Assembly (NCBI GenBank): GCA_030041225.1
Contig: JASHOG010000130.1
Span: 1-64,000 of the forward strand
DNA from: Vulcanimicrobiota bacterium
GTDB lineage: Bacteria; Vulcanimicrobiota; Vulcanimicrobiia; Vulcanimicrobiales; Vulcanimicrobiaceae
DNA length: 64,000 bases
Direction of reading: 5' to 3'
The translations under genes were made by a program, and so were the position numbers. Positions 25,030 to 34,212 of this stretch are shown here, piece by piece. Under the pieces are notes generated by a model. It searched no databases and was not told where the DNA came from. It worked only from the letters and a program-made list of their open reading frames with translations. The number at the start of each line of letters is the position of its first letter. The first letter of the stretch is position 1.

Positions 25030-27239
25030 TCCCGCTGTTTGCGGCGGCCGTGGCCATGCTCACGCCCACGGCCGCGCAGTCGGCGTCGGTACCCTTTACG
25101 CTGATAGACAATCGCATCGTCGTCGAAGCTCGGATCGACGGTACCGGCCCCTTTGCGATGATCGTCGATACGGGCTCGAGGAGCCTCGTCGTGACGCCCG
25201 CGGTCGCGCAGGCGCTCGGGCTTCGGACGGTTGGGGCCGGTTTTGCAACCGGTGCGGGCAGCGGGCGCGCCGCGCTGCAGTCGACGCGCGTGCCGGCGGT
25301 GCAGCTCGGTGCGTTGACGTTTCGCGGTCTCGATGCAGACGTTATCGACCTGAGCCCGATTCGGCGCGCATTCGGCTTTCCTCGGCTCGACGGCATCGTC
25401 GGCTACAGCATTCTGCGTCGGCTGCGCGTCGAGGTGAACATGGACGCCGGCGCGCTGACCTTCTCTCGCGTTCCCATCGCAGCGCCATCGACGGCGACGA
25501 CGACACCATTGACGGTCGACGATGACGGGCTGATGCGCATTCGTGCCGCAGTCGACGGCGTCGACGGCAGCTTCATCATTGACACCGGCGATCGCTCTTC
25601 CCTCACGCTCCTTCGAGGCTTCGCTACGCGGTATGGCTTTTACGACGATGCGCCCGTTCGCGACGTCGTCACGGGTATCGGCGTCGGCGGACCGATCTAC
25701 AGCGATGTGCTTCGCACCACAGTCTCGCTCTTCGGTGCGACTATGCCGCACGTGCTATCGCGCGCCTCGCGCGATCGCGGAGGCGTGTTTGCCACGGGAT
25801 CCGACGCAGCGAGCGTCGGAAATGGTCTGCTCAAGCGTTTCAACCTCATCTACGATTATCCCGGCAGCACGATCGTTGCCTGGCCGAGCCGCTACGCCAC
25901 GAAGAGCGATGCATACGTGCGCCTAACGCTCGTCGGCGGTGTTTTTCACCGCGAGAGCGTCGAGCCGGATCCAACCATCGTTACCGCTCAGGCACCGCTG
26001 CCGCGTCACGCCGTCCTGGGCGCTGCCGTCGTGCAGCGTAGCGCCGGCGTTACGGTGAGCGCCGTCCTTGCGGGGTCAGCCGCAGCCGCCGCTGGAGTGT
26101 CGGCGGGCGACGTTATTGTCTCTGTTGGAGGACGACCGATCGCGAACGTGGCGGAGTTTCTTCGTAGCGTGCACGTGCTTCATGCAGGACAGGATGTATC
26201 GCTGCGCCTCGCGCGCAACGGCGTCCTTGTGACACTTCCGGTAACCCTCGGCGCGCCGCTGGACGAGCACGACGACGGTGTTACGACGCTCTACGAGAGC
26301 GTCATGGTTGACGACTCAATACGGCGTACGCTCCTGACGGTGCCGCAGGAGATCGGCGGGCGAAGACCGGCCGTGCTCCTCATGGGCGGCATCGGGTGCT
26401 ACTCGATCGACGTCGCATCGAGTGCGCAGGATGCGTACACGCACCTCGCGCATGACCTAACGCGCTCGGGCTTCGTCACAATGCGCATCGAGAAGAGCGG
26501 CGTCGGCGACAGCCAAGGTCCACCGTGTGCGGCGGTCGACTTCGATGCCGAGCAGCGCGGGTACCAGGCGGCGCTCGACGCACTGATGGGCGATGTGCAC
26601 GTGGATCCAGCACACGTCTATCTCCTCGGTCACAGCATCGGCAGCGTCATTGCGCCGCGCTTGGCGCTCACCAACCACGTTGCCGGCGTCATCGTAGCCG
26701 AGGCGATTGGCCGCGACTGGCCGGAATACGAGATTCGTAACCTGCGCCGCCAGCTCGAGCTTGCCGGCGAGTCGCCGTCACTCGTCGACGCGGCGTTGCT
26801 CGAGAAAGCGCAGTGCATGCAGGAACTGCTCTACGAGGAACGCCCGGAGAGCGACATCGAGAGCATCATGCCGTCGTGCGCGACGCACAATCGTATCTAC
26901 CCGACGTCGGACGCGTATGTTCAGCAGGTTGCGCACCTGAACATCATCGCGCCGTGGGAGGGGGTGGCAGTCCCAGTGCTGGCCGTTTATGGGACGGCCG
27001 ACTTCGAAACGGAGCTTGCCGACCACGAGCGGATCGTCGAGGCTGTCAACACGGCGCATTCGGGAGCAGCGACGCTGCGCGTGCTACCGGACATGAGCCA
27101 TCTGCTCGGACGCGCGACCCTCGCGTCGGCCTTCAGCCAGGGGAATGCCGGCGAAGTGTACGACAGCGATCTCAGTACCACCGTCATCAGATGGCTGGGC
27201 CAGCTGGTCAAGTCAGCTCCTTCGTCGCAGGCGCGGTAA
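25017..27239 (+). CDS. Fusion of tandem retropepsin-like domains, PDZ domain and alpha/beta hydrolase
   Basis: A 740-residue extracytoplasmic protein starting at ATG 25017 with a signal peptide (MHGLIPLFAAAVAMLTPTAA). Two aspartyl-protease-like domains follow, with DTGSR at residues 51-55 and DTGDR at 189-193, like gag-polyprotein-type bacterial aspartyl proteases. A PDZ domain spans about 335-412 (AGVSAGDVIVSVGGRPIANV). The C-terminal part is an alpha/beta hydrolase with the nucleophile elbow GHSIGS (Ser 540), a probable acid in YGTADFETELADHE and a His in DMSHLLG. The combination suggests a periplasmic peptidase/esterase; the substrate is unknown. It is the last gene of the padR unit and overlaps the convergent sensor gene by 32 bases. 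Confidence 0.8.
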   Translation: MHGLIPLFAAAVAMLTPTAAQSASVPFTLIDNRIVVEARIDGTGPFAMIVDTGSRSLVVTPAVAQALGLRTVGAGFATGAGSGRAALQSTRVPAVQLGALTFRGLDADVIDLSPIRRAFGFPRLDGIVGYSILRRLRVEVNMDAGALTFSRVPIAAPSTATTTPLTVDDDGLMRIRAAVDGVDGSFIIDTGDRSSLTLLRGFATRYGFYDDAPVRDVVTGIGVGGPIYSDVLRTTVSLFGATMPHVLSRASRDRGGVFATGSDAASVGNGLLKRFNLIYDYPGSTIVAWPSRYATKSDAYVRLTLVGGVFHRESVEPDPTIVTAQAPLPRHAVLGAAVVQRSAGVTVSAVLAGSAAAAAGVSAGDVIVSVGGRPIANVAEFLRSVHVLHAGQDVSLRLARNGVLVTLPVTLGAPLDEHDDGVTTLYESVMVDDSIRRTLLTVPQEIGGRRPAVLLMGGIGCYSIDVASSAQDAYTHLAHDLTRSGFVTMRIEKSGVGDSQGPPCAAVDFDAEQRGYQAALDALMGDVHVDPAHVYLLGHSIGSVIAPRLALTNHVAGVIVAEAIGRDWPEYEIRNLRRQLELAGESPSLVDAALLEKAQCMQELLYEERPESDIESIMPSCATHNRIYPTSDAYVQQVAHLNIIAPWEGVAVPVLAVYGTADFETELADHERIVEAVNTAHSGAATLRVLPDMSHLLGRATLASAFSQGNAGEVYDSDLSTTVIRWLGQLVKSAPSSQAR

Positions 27240-28986
27240 CAAGGCCGCGCAGGAAGTCAAGTTCGATGCGAAGGCGAGTGTTTTCCTCAGCGCGCTCGGC
27301 ATTGGTCACGTGATCGTAGGCGACCGCCGCACGCTGCATGAAGCGCTCGAGCACAGCCTGCTCGTTCGGATCGATATCTGAGGCGTTGACGTGCGCTCCG
27401 AATAGGGCGAAGCCGGTCATGTCCTGTCGGACGCACATGGGGACGGCGAAGGCCGGTGCAGCAGCCCCGTGCGGAAAATCCGCGCGCCCTGAGAGGAACG
27501 GGCCCGCGGTAACGCCGCGTTTTTGCGCTTGCAGGTCGAGTATCAAGGGATCATCGACGTCCAGGTCCTGAGCCTCGCGCTCGGTCCATCCGGCGGCGCG
27601 AGCCCGGGAGAATGCATCGCTTTCGCGCCGGAAAACGGCGACGGAGCTCAGGCGTAGCGCTCGCGCGCTCTCTTCGACGATAAGGCGATCGAGCGCATGG
27701 AGCGAATCGGCGTACATCATCGCATTGCCGACGCGCTCGAGGTGCCGCTCCGCCTCGTGCACGGAGCGGAAGACGTAGCGATCGACGAGCGCATCGATAA
27801 AGGTGTGCAGGCGTTGGATGGCAAGGCCAAGCCCGAGCGCCCCGGCAACTTCCACGACGACGCCGAAGCTCTCGAGACGCTTTGCCACCGCCCAGTCGAG
27901 GAGAATGAGCAATCCGACCCCGACCGACGTGAGCAGCCCATAGACGAGCGCGCGATTGAGGAAGAAGCGGATGTCGATCACGCGATGCTTGAGGATCGCG
28001 TACATGACGGTGATCGGAACGAGGATGTTGGACGTCTGCAGGATGTTGGTGAGCCAAATCGGTATGAAGACGCCGCTTGTGAAGAGCGCGTTGTAGATGC
28101 CGAATCCGCCGTAGCCCAAGATGAAGCCGCACACGACCCACACGACCCGCGGGCGCTCCTGCGGCGTCGCGTGGAGCAGCGTTGCGACAAAGGCCAAAAC
28201 GCCGACCAGATAGCCCAACGGTACGATAGCATCGTAGACTATCGTGCTAACGCTGACCGCGCCCGGCAGAAGCAAGCTGGGACCGATACCGCCGTAGAGG
28301 GCCGCGAGCAGCAAGGGCGGAGAGAGCCATAGCACATCGCGCTCGGTGAATCTCTTCCAGCGCGTGAGAGTATTCGATGGAAAGCGGAGCGCGAAGATGA
28401 TAAATGCAACTAAACCCGCGATCGGCAGTACATTGAACCACGCGGATTGAGCAACCTGAAGCGGCGTGGGAGCCAACGCTTCTGCGGTAACCGAGCCGTC
28501 CACGGCGCTCAGGCCGTAGATGAAGAAGGCCCAGGTGAGAACACCCGGGCGGAGCAGCACCAGCGCCATGACGATGATGCCGAAGGCGATCTGCGAGAGG
28601 ATCAGGACGACGTCGCTCGCATTATCGGCGAGCGTCCGAGCGTGGAGCTTTGAGACGAGCGTTACGTGCTTGAGACTCGCGCCGTGCACAAACGCGAACG
28701 TTGCCGCGACCCCGTCTCGCTCAGCGTTGTAAATCATAAAGATCGATCGCCGGTCTTGCGGCAGCATCGCGGCGAAGTCGATGATGTCTCCCACGCGTAC
28801 GCCCGCCTGGGCCGCGGAACCGCCCGGTGTAACGCTCGTGACGGTGGCCGTGGTGCGGCTCGTGACGGCCTCGGTCATGCCGTAGTTCGCAAACGGGTGC
28901 CACGGCAGCACGAGGTCCGGTGCCGTAAAGGCGATCACAAGCGTCGTCAACCCAACGACAATAACCGTGCGGAGCTGAGACCTCAC
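27208..28986 (-). CDS. PDZ, multi-pass membrane and GAF-type sensor protein
   Basis: A 592-residue protein: an N-terminal signal/membrane segment, a PDZ-like domain (ATVTSVTPGGSAAQAGVRVG, about residues 47-75 onward), then about eight membrane helices (residues 125-375) and a cytoplasmic GAF-like domain (about 400-570) beginning LHALDRLIVEESARALRLSS. There is no histidine kinase, GGDEF or phosphatase domain, so it would need a partner for output. It is a paralogue of the gene at 31503-33185 in the linker (LKHRVIDIRFFLNRALVYGLL against LRHRILDLNFVVTRSAIYAVL). The function is inferred as signal sensing only. Confidence 0.7.
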   Translation of the reverse strand: MRSQLRTVIVVGLTTLVIAFTAPDLVLPWHPFANYGMTEAVTSRTTATVTSVTPGGSAAQAGVRVGDIIDFAAMLPQDRRSIFMIYNAERDGVAATFAFVHGASLKHVTLVSKLHARTLADNASDVVLILSQIAFGIIVMALVLLRPGVLTWAFFIYGLSAVDGSVTAEALAPTPLQVAQSAWFNVLPIAGLVAFIIFALRFPSNTLTRWKRFTERDVLWLSPPLLLAALYGGIGPSLLLPGAVSVSTIVYDAIVPLGYLVGVLAFVATLLHATPQERPRVVWVVCGFILGYGGFGIYNALFTSGVFIPIWLTNILQTSNILVPITVMYAILKHRVIDIRFFLNRALVYGLLTSVGVGLLILLDWAVAKRLESFGVVVEVAGALGLGLAIQRLHTFIDALVDRYVFRSVHEAERHLERVGNAMMYADSLHALDRLIVEESARALRLSSVAVFRRESDAFSRARAAGWTEREAQDLDVDDPLILDLQAQKRGVTAGPFLSGRADFPHGAAAPAFAVPMCVRQDMTGFALFGAHVNASDIDPNEQAVLERFMQRAAVAYDHVTNAERAEENTRLRIELDFLRGLVTAPATKELT

Positions 28987-29072
28987 ACACCCTTATTCGA
29001 GAGGCTGGGCAGATTCCCGCGCCCGCGCGGCGTATCCCGGGGTTCCCGCGAGAGGTGCGCTCGCTTCCCGGC

Positions 29073-29100
29073 TTCGAACACGCCCATACTGCGCCATAAT
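29073..29100 (+). promoter_or_regulatory. Possible promoter of the gene at 29127
   Basis: CATAAT at 29095-29100 is a good -10 element; TTCGAA at 29073-29078, 16 bases upstream, is a poor -35. It lies in the 140-base gap between divergent genes. The gap holds nothing else that I can identify. Confidence 0.3.
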
Positions 29101-29126
29101 CACCAACTCTTCAAAAAGGTCCACAT

Positions 29127-29723
29127 ATGACTTGGGAAATCGTTTCTGCCATTGGATCGCTACTCGCAGGCGTCGTTCTTCTCGTCGCCTCTATCGCCGC
29201 CGTGTTGCAGCTACGGCACCTGCGGCTCTCGAATCAGATGACCGCGTACTTTCACGTTATGGAAAGGCTCTACTCTCCAGAGTTCGTCGAAGCGAGGCAG
29301 TCATTGGAGTCACTCGACCTTCGCGATCCCGCCACGCTCGATAGCATCATAGCCGAAAACAGCCTGGAGAATCACCACGTGCGGATCATTGGAAACCTTT
29401 TTCAGAGCGTGGCGCGTCTCATGAACTTTGGAGTACTCGACGAGGATCTCTTCAACCCGATCGCGGCTCTTGCGGCCAGTACGTGGAAGTCGCTCAGACC
29501 GTTTGCCTACGAATACCGTAAGCGGCATGGCATGCCGCTTTGGGGAGATATGGAATATCTCACCTTCCGCTACGCCACCGGCCGTTCGAAATTTACCTTA
29601 CGGCCTTGGGCCGCTGACTTCTGCGAACGGATAGGAGTCGAGGGGTATCCCCAAACGGCTGCAAGCCTCGCCTCCGACGCTCTTATGCCGGAACAGCCGA
29701 AGGCAGTGGCGAGCGGTGCCTAG
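29127..29723 (+). CDS. DUF4760-like membrane-anchored protein
   Basis: A 198-residue protein with one N-terminal membrane segment (IGSLLAGVVLLVASIAAVLQL) and a helical cytoplasmic domain (AYFHVMERLYSPEFVEARQSL, NHHVRIIGNLFQSVARLMNFG). The layout resembles DUF4760-type proteins of unknown function. AAAAAGG lies shortly before the ATG. Its stop directly abuts the stop of the convergent methyltransferase gene. Confidence 0.6.
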   Translation: MTWEIVSAIGSLLAGVVLLVASIAAVLQLRHLRLSNQMTAYFHVMERLYSPEFVEARQSLESLDLRDPATLDSIIAENSLENHHVRIIGNLFQSVARLMNFGVLDEDLFNPIAALAASTWKSLRPFAYEYRKRHGMPLWGDMEYLTFRYATGRSKFTLRPWAADFCERIGVEGYPQTAASLASDALMPEQPKAVASGA

Positions 29724-30488
29724 TCACTTGAGCTTCATGGCAGCAATGACCACTTCGTCTGCGTCACGCAAGAGCACGTCATGGAGCTCGAAGCCGGCAG
29801 TATCGAGCAGCGATATCCAGCCGGCGACAGTCATGCCGACGTCGATCGGATTGGAGGCGCGGGCCCAAAGCGCGACGGGGTTATAGCCTAGAATCGTGGT
29901 CGCTCGTGACCAGAGGCGTTGCCAGTTGTCCCTCGTATAGCGTTGCGGTAGGGCAGCGGACCATGATTCGATCCCGGGTGCGAACGGGTTTTCCGCGGAG
30001 ACCGGTTCCGCCAGCAGAAATACCCCGCCGGCGCGAAGCAGACCGTGGACGTCTTGGATCAAGCGTTCGGCGCCGGTAGCGTTGAACTGATGCAGCGCGT
30101 TCGCAGTCGCGACGACGTCGTAATCCCTGGAGACGTCCGCTTTCCATCCCGCACCGTTGATATCTCGTACGACGATCTTACCGGGGATCCCGGAGCGCCG
30201 GTTCAGCTGAGCGCATAGAGCGGCGAGAAACGGGTCGCGATCGATGCAATCGACCCGGGCGTTGGGATACTCGTGGACGATGGCTCTCCCTACGTCGCCC
30301 GGACCACAACACAGGTCCAAAGCGCTAATGGCGTTCTCTCGGGGAAACGGAAGGCTCGAGGCCATCAACCGAAGCCCGCGAGCCTTGATCTCTCCTCCCT
30401 GCTCTGCGTGCCACAGGCCTAGCAGCTCATCGACGTGGTCCGCGATTCTCGCTTCGATCTCGGCGTGGGTAATTGGCGGCGCTTGCAT
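29724..30488 (-). CDS. Class I SAM-dependent methyltransferase
   Basis: The SAM-binding motif I is SALDLCCGPGDVGRAIV, the acidic strand 2 end is VDCIDRDPF, and motif post-I/II is DYDVVATANALHQF. At 254 aa it is a free-standing methyltransferase; the substrate is unknown. It lies 82 bases downstream of the AraC gene on the same strand and may belong to the same transcript. Confidence 0.8.
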   Translation of the reverse strand: MQAPPITHAEIEARIADHVDELLGLWHAEQGGEIKARGLRLMASSLPFPRENAISALDLCCGPGDVGRAIVHEYPNARVDCIDRDPFLAALCAQLNRRSGIPGKIVVRDINGAGWKADVSRDYDVVATANALHQFNATGAERLIQDVHGLLRAGGVFLLAEPVSAENPFAPGIESWSAALPQRYTRDNWQRLWSRATTILGYNPVALWARASNPIDVGMTVAGWISLLDTAGFELHDVLLRDADEVVIAAMKLK

Positions 30489-30570
30489 CGGTACCGTCCT
30501 TCCGGGATCATGCTAGCACGCAGCGCGGCGCGCCGGCTTGTACGTATTTGACCGGTCGGCGTGCCGCCTC

Positions 30571-31506
30571 TCAGACCGTGTCGGTTGTACGCTGCACGAA
30601 TGCCGTCGGCGTGAGCCCTGCGAAGTCTCGGAACTCCCTTATAAAGTGCGGCTGGTCGAAGTATCCGCAGCGTGCGGCGATATCGGCCCATGGGAGCGCT
30701 CCGCCCCACGAAGCATTGCCGCTCATGCTCTCGAGGTAGGGCGTGCTTCCGGAATCGTGCTCTCTACTGCGTCCGAACGCGTTGAGCGCGCGCACCGCGA
30801 GGTTGAAGCGGAACAGCCTGGCGACCTTTTTCGGGGCCAAGCCCACACGATTCCGAAACTGCTTGATGAGGTGCCGCTGACTGCACCCGGCTTCGGCTGC
30901 GATCGAGCTCACTGCGATGCCGTTGCGTGCACCAGAAAGACTGCTCCACGCCCACGCCGCAACATCGGGCTTAGCGGCGTGCAGAACACGTTCGGCGATA
31001 ATATGTTCGGCGATATCGAAGCGATCGCTCCAGTTCTCGACTGCATGCAAGCGCGTCATGAGAAGAACGGATAGCCGTGGGTCGATCGCGGCCAGGTCGA
31101 CGGATTGACTTGCGATGAGGTGCATTGGCGTACGAAGGAAAAAGTGCGCACCGAGCGGCGTGAACCGCACCACCATGAAACGGCGTTCTCCGGCAGCCTG
31201 CGTGATCCGATAGCGGTCGTGAAGTCCGGCGACCCACGCGCCGTCACGAGAGATCCAGCCGTCCTGCTCGCCCGAGACGAGCTGTCGATGCGGGGAAGCG
31301 AAGTTCACGACAAGGGAAACTTCGGTTGACGGTAGATGCCGTTCGAGGACGGGGCTTGGGAGATAACTGCTGCTCCCAACAAACCCGTGTATATAGGCCC
31401 GCAGGCAAGGATCGGCGCTGCGCTGGAGCGTTCGCCAGGTCCCAAGAGTGGAAGTGTGCTCGTGTACCTGCACCGGTTCCCGCATTCCGGCGGATCGGAT
31501 TTTCAT
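30571..31506 (-). CDS. AraC-family transcriptional regulator
   Basis: A 311-residue regulator. The C-terminal DNA-binding domain has two helix-turn-helix units: ISSIAAEAGCSQRHLIKQFRN-like (SIAAEAGCSQRHLIKQF) and IAARCGYFDQPHFIREFRDF. It continues with the usual GLTPTAF ending. The N-terminal domain (YLPSPVLERHLPSTEVSLVVNF, VVRFTPLGAHFFL) matches the DUF6597-type sensor domain of many AraC proteins. Its ATG overlaps the stop of the membrane-GAF gene upstream (ATGA), so sensor and regulator are co-translated. A second ATG at 31485 is possible. Confidence 0.87.
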   Translation of the reverse strand: MKIRSAGMREPVQVHEHTSTLGTWRTLQRSADPCLRAYIHGFVGSSSYLPSPVLERHLPSTEVSLVVNFASPHRQLVSGEQDGWISRDGAWVAGLHDRYRITQAAGERRFMVVRFTPLGAHFFLRTPMHLIASQSVDLAAIDPRLSVLLMTRLHAVENWSDRFDIAEHIIAERVLHAAKPDVAAWAWSSLSGARNGIAVSSIAAEAGCSQRHLIKQFRNRVGLAPKKVARLFRFNLAVRALNAFGRSREHDSGSTPYLESMSGNASWGGALPWADIAARCGYFDQPHFIREFRDFAGLTPTAFVQRTTDTV

Positions 31507-33185
31507 CCTGCCGAAGGGCTTAACCTATCGAGCGGTGAGGCGAGTGCCGGCAACAGCAATGCGTACGATGTAGCAACGCTCTGCGCCACGTCGACCAATG
31601 CGCGTAACTCGTCGGGAAGGTACTCGGTATGATCGCGTTTGGGCCCGCAGGCGATTGCCCCGACGACGTCACGCCGAACCGCGAGCGGAATGATCATCCA
31701 ATGCCGTAGCGACGACACCTCGCTGACGAAGGGGCGCTGGCGCTCCAAAAGCTGCAGCACGACCCGGTCGCTACGTTCCAATCGCGCGACACCGGCCCCG
31801 TGCGCACGCACGAGCGCGCGGTCTTCGGCGATGTAAACGGCGATGTCATCCGCGTCAATCGAGCTCGCAATCGCCTCGTAGGTGACACGGAGTAGTTCCG
31901 AGCGAGTTTGGATCAAGTCGGCCTCGCGCGCAAAGCTTTCGAGCAGCTGCAAGCGTTGGATGCGCTCGCGGAAGAGGATGCCGTTGACCCAGTGCTCGAC
32001 CTGAGAGTGGACGGCACGCAGATAGACGCCGATGACGATTGCAAGCGCGAAACTCAGGAGCGGTGGAGCAATCCCCCGCCAAAACCCGCTAAAGACGACG
32101 TCGGAGAGCCTGCCGGCGACCCACTCGGCGCCCACGAACGAGCCGAGAATGAGGATCGAGAGCACCGCATAGATTGCCGAGCGCGTGACGACGAAATTGA
32201 GATCCAGAATGCGATGGCGAAGCGTCGCGTAGATCGGGCCGAGGAGCGTGAAGCTTTGCAGGAGATAGGCGACCCAGAAGAGCCAAGCGGGCCCGTTGAC
32301 GATATAGGCGTCGATTGCGGAAAGCGCGGAACCGATGAACCACCCGATCAGCGTCGAGACGAACCACATCGAGCGCATGCGCTGCTCGGCCGGTGCCGCT
32401 TGAGCGACCGCCCAGAGCGCAACCGCCACGGCGAAACTCGCTACGCATGCCGCGGCGTAGAGCACCGTTACGAGTACGGACGCGAGCAGCGGGAAAAACA
32501 CGGCAAGCGTTATCCCGGTGGAACCTTCGACTCCGGCAACGAGCGCGATGACGAGGACGGCCGCGACAAACAGCGGCGTGCGGCTTCGAATCCCACCCGG
32601 CAAGAGCGCCGCTGCCCAGATCGCGACGTACGACGTTGCGGTTTCGAAGACGAGACCGCCGACGGAGCCAATGGCGAACGAGAGAGTCGGCGTCGGTGCG
32701 CTGTATGCGAAGTCGGTGAATACTGTACCAACTTCTTCGACGATGGCGAGCCATACGACCATGCGCGCGAGTGGGACGGTGCCGGCGCGCATCATGACGA
32801 TGATGCCGAAGGCGGCCTCGAGGATGACGAGGACGAGGTCGATCCAACGTGGCGGCGGCGGCACGCCGGCCGGAACGACCACCGTGACACTCACTGCGCG
32901 CCCGGCGCGGAGAATGGGAACGTGAATCGTTGATCCCGTCGCTGCGCCGGAAAAGTACAGGATACGGTCGTGCGGAGTCGTCGCCGGGACGTCGAGCTCG
33001 TCGCCATCGCGAACGGGAATTGCGGCGGGCGACGGAACGGCGACGATGAGATGCGCGTGCGTTCCGTCGGAGTGCACGTCGAAGAGCCCGATGGTATATC
33101 GGTCGGGCGTGACCGCGTTATACAGCGCCCAAAGAGCGCAGGCAATGCTGATGAGGACGACGACAACACGCGCCGGACCGCTCAT
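31503..33185 (-). CDS. Multi-pass membrane protein with GAF-like domain
   Basis: A 560-residue protein with an N-terminal membrane segment, a small extracytoplasmic domain (residues 25-110), seven or eight membrane helices (about 113-370) and a C-terminal GAF-like domain (RSELLRVTYEAIASSIDADDIAVYI onward). It has no catalytic output domain. It is a paralogue of the protein at 27208-28986, but without a recognisable PDZ consensus. Direct coupling to the AraC gene downstream suggests that it reports to, or is regulated with, that protein. Confidence 0.68.
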   Translation of the reverse strand: MSGPARVVVVLISIACALWALYNAVTPDRYTIGLFDVHSDGTHAHLIVAVPSPAAIPVRDGDELDVPATTPHDRILYFSGAATGSTIHVPILRAGRAVSVTVVVPAGVPPPPRWIDLVLVILEAAFGIIVMMRAGTVPLARMVVWLAIVEEVGTVFTDFAYSAPTPTLSFAIGSVGGLVFETATSYVAIWAAALLPGGIRSRTPLFVAAVLVIALVAGVEGSTGITLAVFFPLLASVLVTVLYAAACVASFAVAVALWAVAQAAPAEQRMRSMWFVSTLIGWFIGSALSAIDAYIVNGPAWLFWVAYLLQSFTLLGPIYATLRHRILDLNFVVTRSAIYAVLSILILGSFVGAEWVAGRLSDVVFSGFWRGIAPPLLSFALAIVIGVYLRAVHSQVEHWVNGILFRERIQRLQLLESFAREADLIQTRSELLRVTYEAIASSIDADDIAVYIAEDRALVRAHGAGVARLERSDRVVLQLLERQRPFVSEVSSLRHWMIIPLAVRRDVVGAIACGPKRDHTEYLPDELRALVDVAQSVATSYALLLPALASPLDRLSPSAG

Positions 33186-33292
33186 TCGATCATCTTTTGA
33201 CTGTGCTGTGACAGGGCCTGCGCTAAGTGCGGATGTTTACTGGGAAGGAGGGCATGTTCCAGGCCCGGGATATTCCCGTGGAAGGAGACGCC

Positions 33293-33901
33293 TTGAGAAA
33301 GATCAGGATCATCGAACACATCTCGCTGGACGGAGTGATTCAAGCCCCGGGCGGGCCGAAAGAAGATGGCGACTATCCTTACGGCGGATGGGCTGTGCCA
33401 TATGCCGACCAGGCTGCGGGAGAGGCGATTAACGCGGCGCACGGCAAGGTTTTCGATCTGCTGCTGGGCCGGCGGACCTACGATATCTGGAGCGACTATT
33501 GGCCGAAAGAGGACGGTCCGATGGCGAACTCTCTGAACGCGGCGACGAAGTACGTCGCGACCCACAGGCCGGAGAGTCTTGGGTGGGGGCCGGTCGAGAA
33601 TCTTGGACCGGAAGTCGTCGCGGGCATCCGGCGCATCAAGGCAAAGAGCGGGCCGGACGTGATTGTCTGGGGCAGCTCGACACTGACACCGGTGCTGCTC
33701 GAACACCGGCTTGCTGATGAGGTCTTGCTGCTCGTCTGTCCGGTCTTGCTGGGCACCGGTAAGCGGTTCTTTTCGGATGCAGCCCCGCCGCGCGAACTCG
33801 CGCTGGTTAGCACGAAGGCCGCGTCCTCGGGCGTCGTCATCAGCACCTACACGCCGGGCGGGCATGTACGAACCGGCTCGTTCGACGAGGAGCCCGCGTA
33901 A
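33293..33901 (+). CDS. RibD C-terminal / dihydrofolate-reductase-like family protein
   Basis: A 202-residue protein of the YyaP/YwjB group: IRIIEHISLDGVIQAPGG at the N-terminus, LLLGRRTYDIWSDYW, then a VIVWGSSTLTPVLLEHRLADEVLLLVCPVLLGTGKRFF segment typical of the group (given here as two halves, VIVWGSSTLT and LVCPVLLGTGKRFF). It is probably an NADPH-dependent reductase, substrate unknown. I chose TTG 33293 because GAAGGAG lies at 33281-33287; an ATG at 33227 would add 22 unconserved residues. Confidence 0.82.
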   Translation: MRKIRIIEHISLDGVIQAPGGPKEDGDYPYGGWAVPYADQAAGEAINAAHGKVFDLLLGRRTYDIWSDYWPKEDGPMANSLNAATKYVATHRPESLGWGPVENLGPEVVAGIRRIKAKSGPDVIVWGSSTLTPVLLEHRLADEVLLLVCPVLLGTGKRFFSDAAPPRELALVSTKAASSGVVISTYTPGGHVRTGSFDEEPA

Positions 33902-33912
33902 ACGTCTACTGC

Positions 33913-34212
33913 CTACCTATGAGGACAACCCTGCCAGCAGCAAGGTCGGCGCATGCCATGACGCATCTTATCGAGCCCGACCACTATGCGGCGTTTCCTC
34001 GTCTCGGTTTTCTTGGCGGACGTAACCCAGCAGATCCACTCATTGCGTGCGAGCGGCGTGATATCCGCCCACAAGCGCTTCGCGAGTGAATCAGACTCTA
34101 TTGCCTTGCGAAAATCCGCCGGCAGTCGATGCGGTACGTACTGGTTTGGGCTCTCTAGCTGGAGCGTCACGTCGACTCCCTGTAGAAGGTGGCTTGCCGA
34201 TAAAGCTGGCAT
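33913..34212 (-). CDS. YdeI/OmpD-associated (DUF1905-type) protein, probably N-terminally truncated
   Basis: The 99-residue frame contains the end of a DUF1905-like domain (VDVTLQLESPNQY, LPADFRKAIESD) and the OmdA helical region (WICWVTSAKKTETRKRRI, then MRHGMRRPCCW). Family members are usually longer, with about 50 more residues ahead of this point. I see no matching sequence in frame upstream of 34212. It may be a decayed gene. The neighbouring DNA also holds an SRPBCC fragment. Confidence 0.55.
   Translation of the reverse strand: MPALSASHLLQGVDVTLQLESPNQYVPHRLPADFRKAIESDSLAKRLWADITPLARNEWICWVTSAKKTETRKRRIVVGLDKMRHGMRRPCCWQGCPHR

Noticed and set aside
31908-32933. 341-residue frame on the plus strand
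   Set aside because: Highly charged shadow of the membrane-GAF gene; no domain and no ribosome-binding site.
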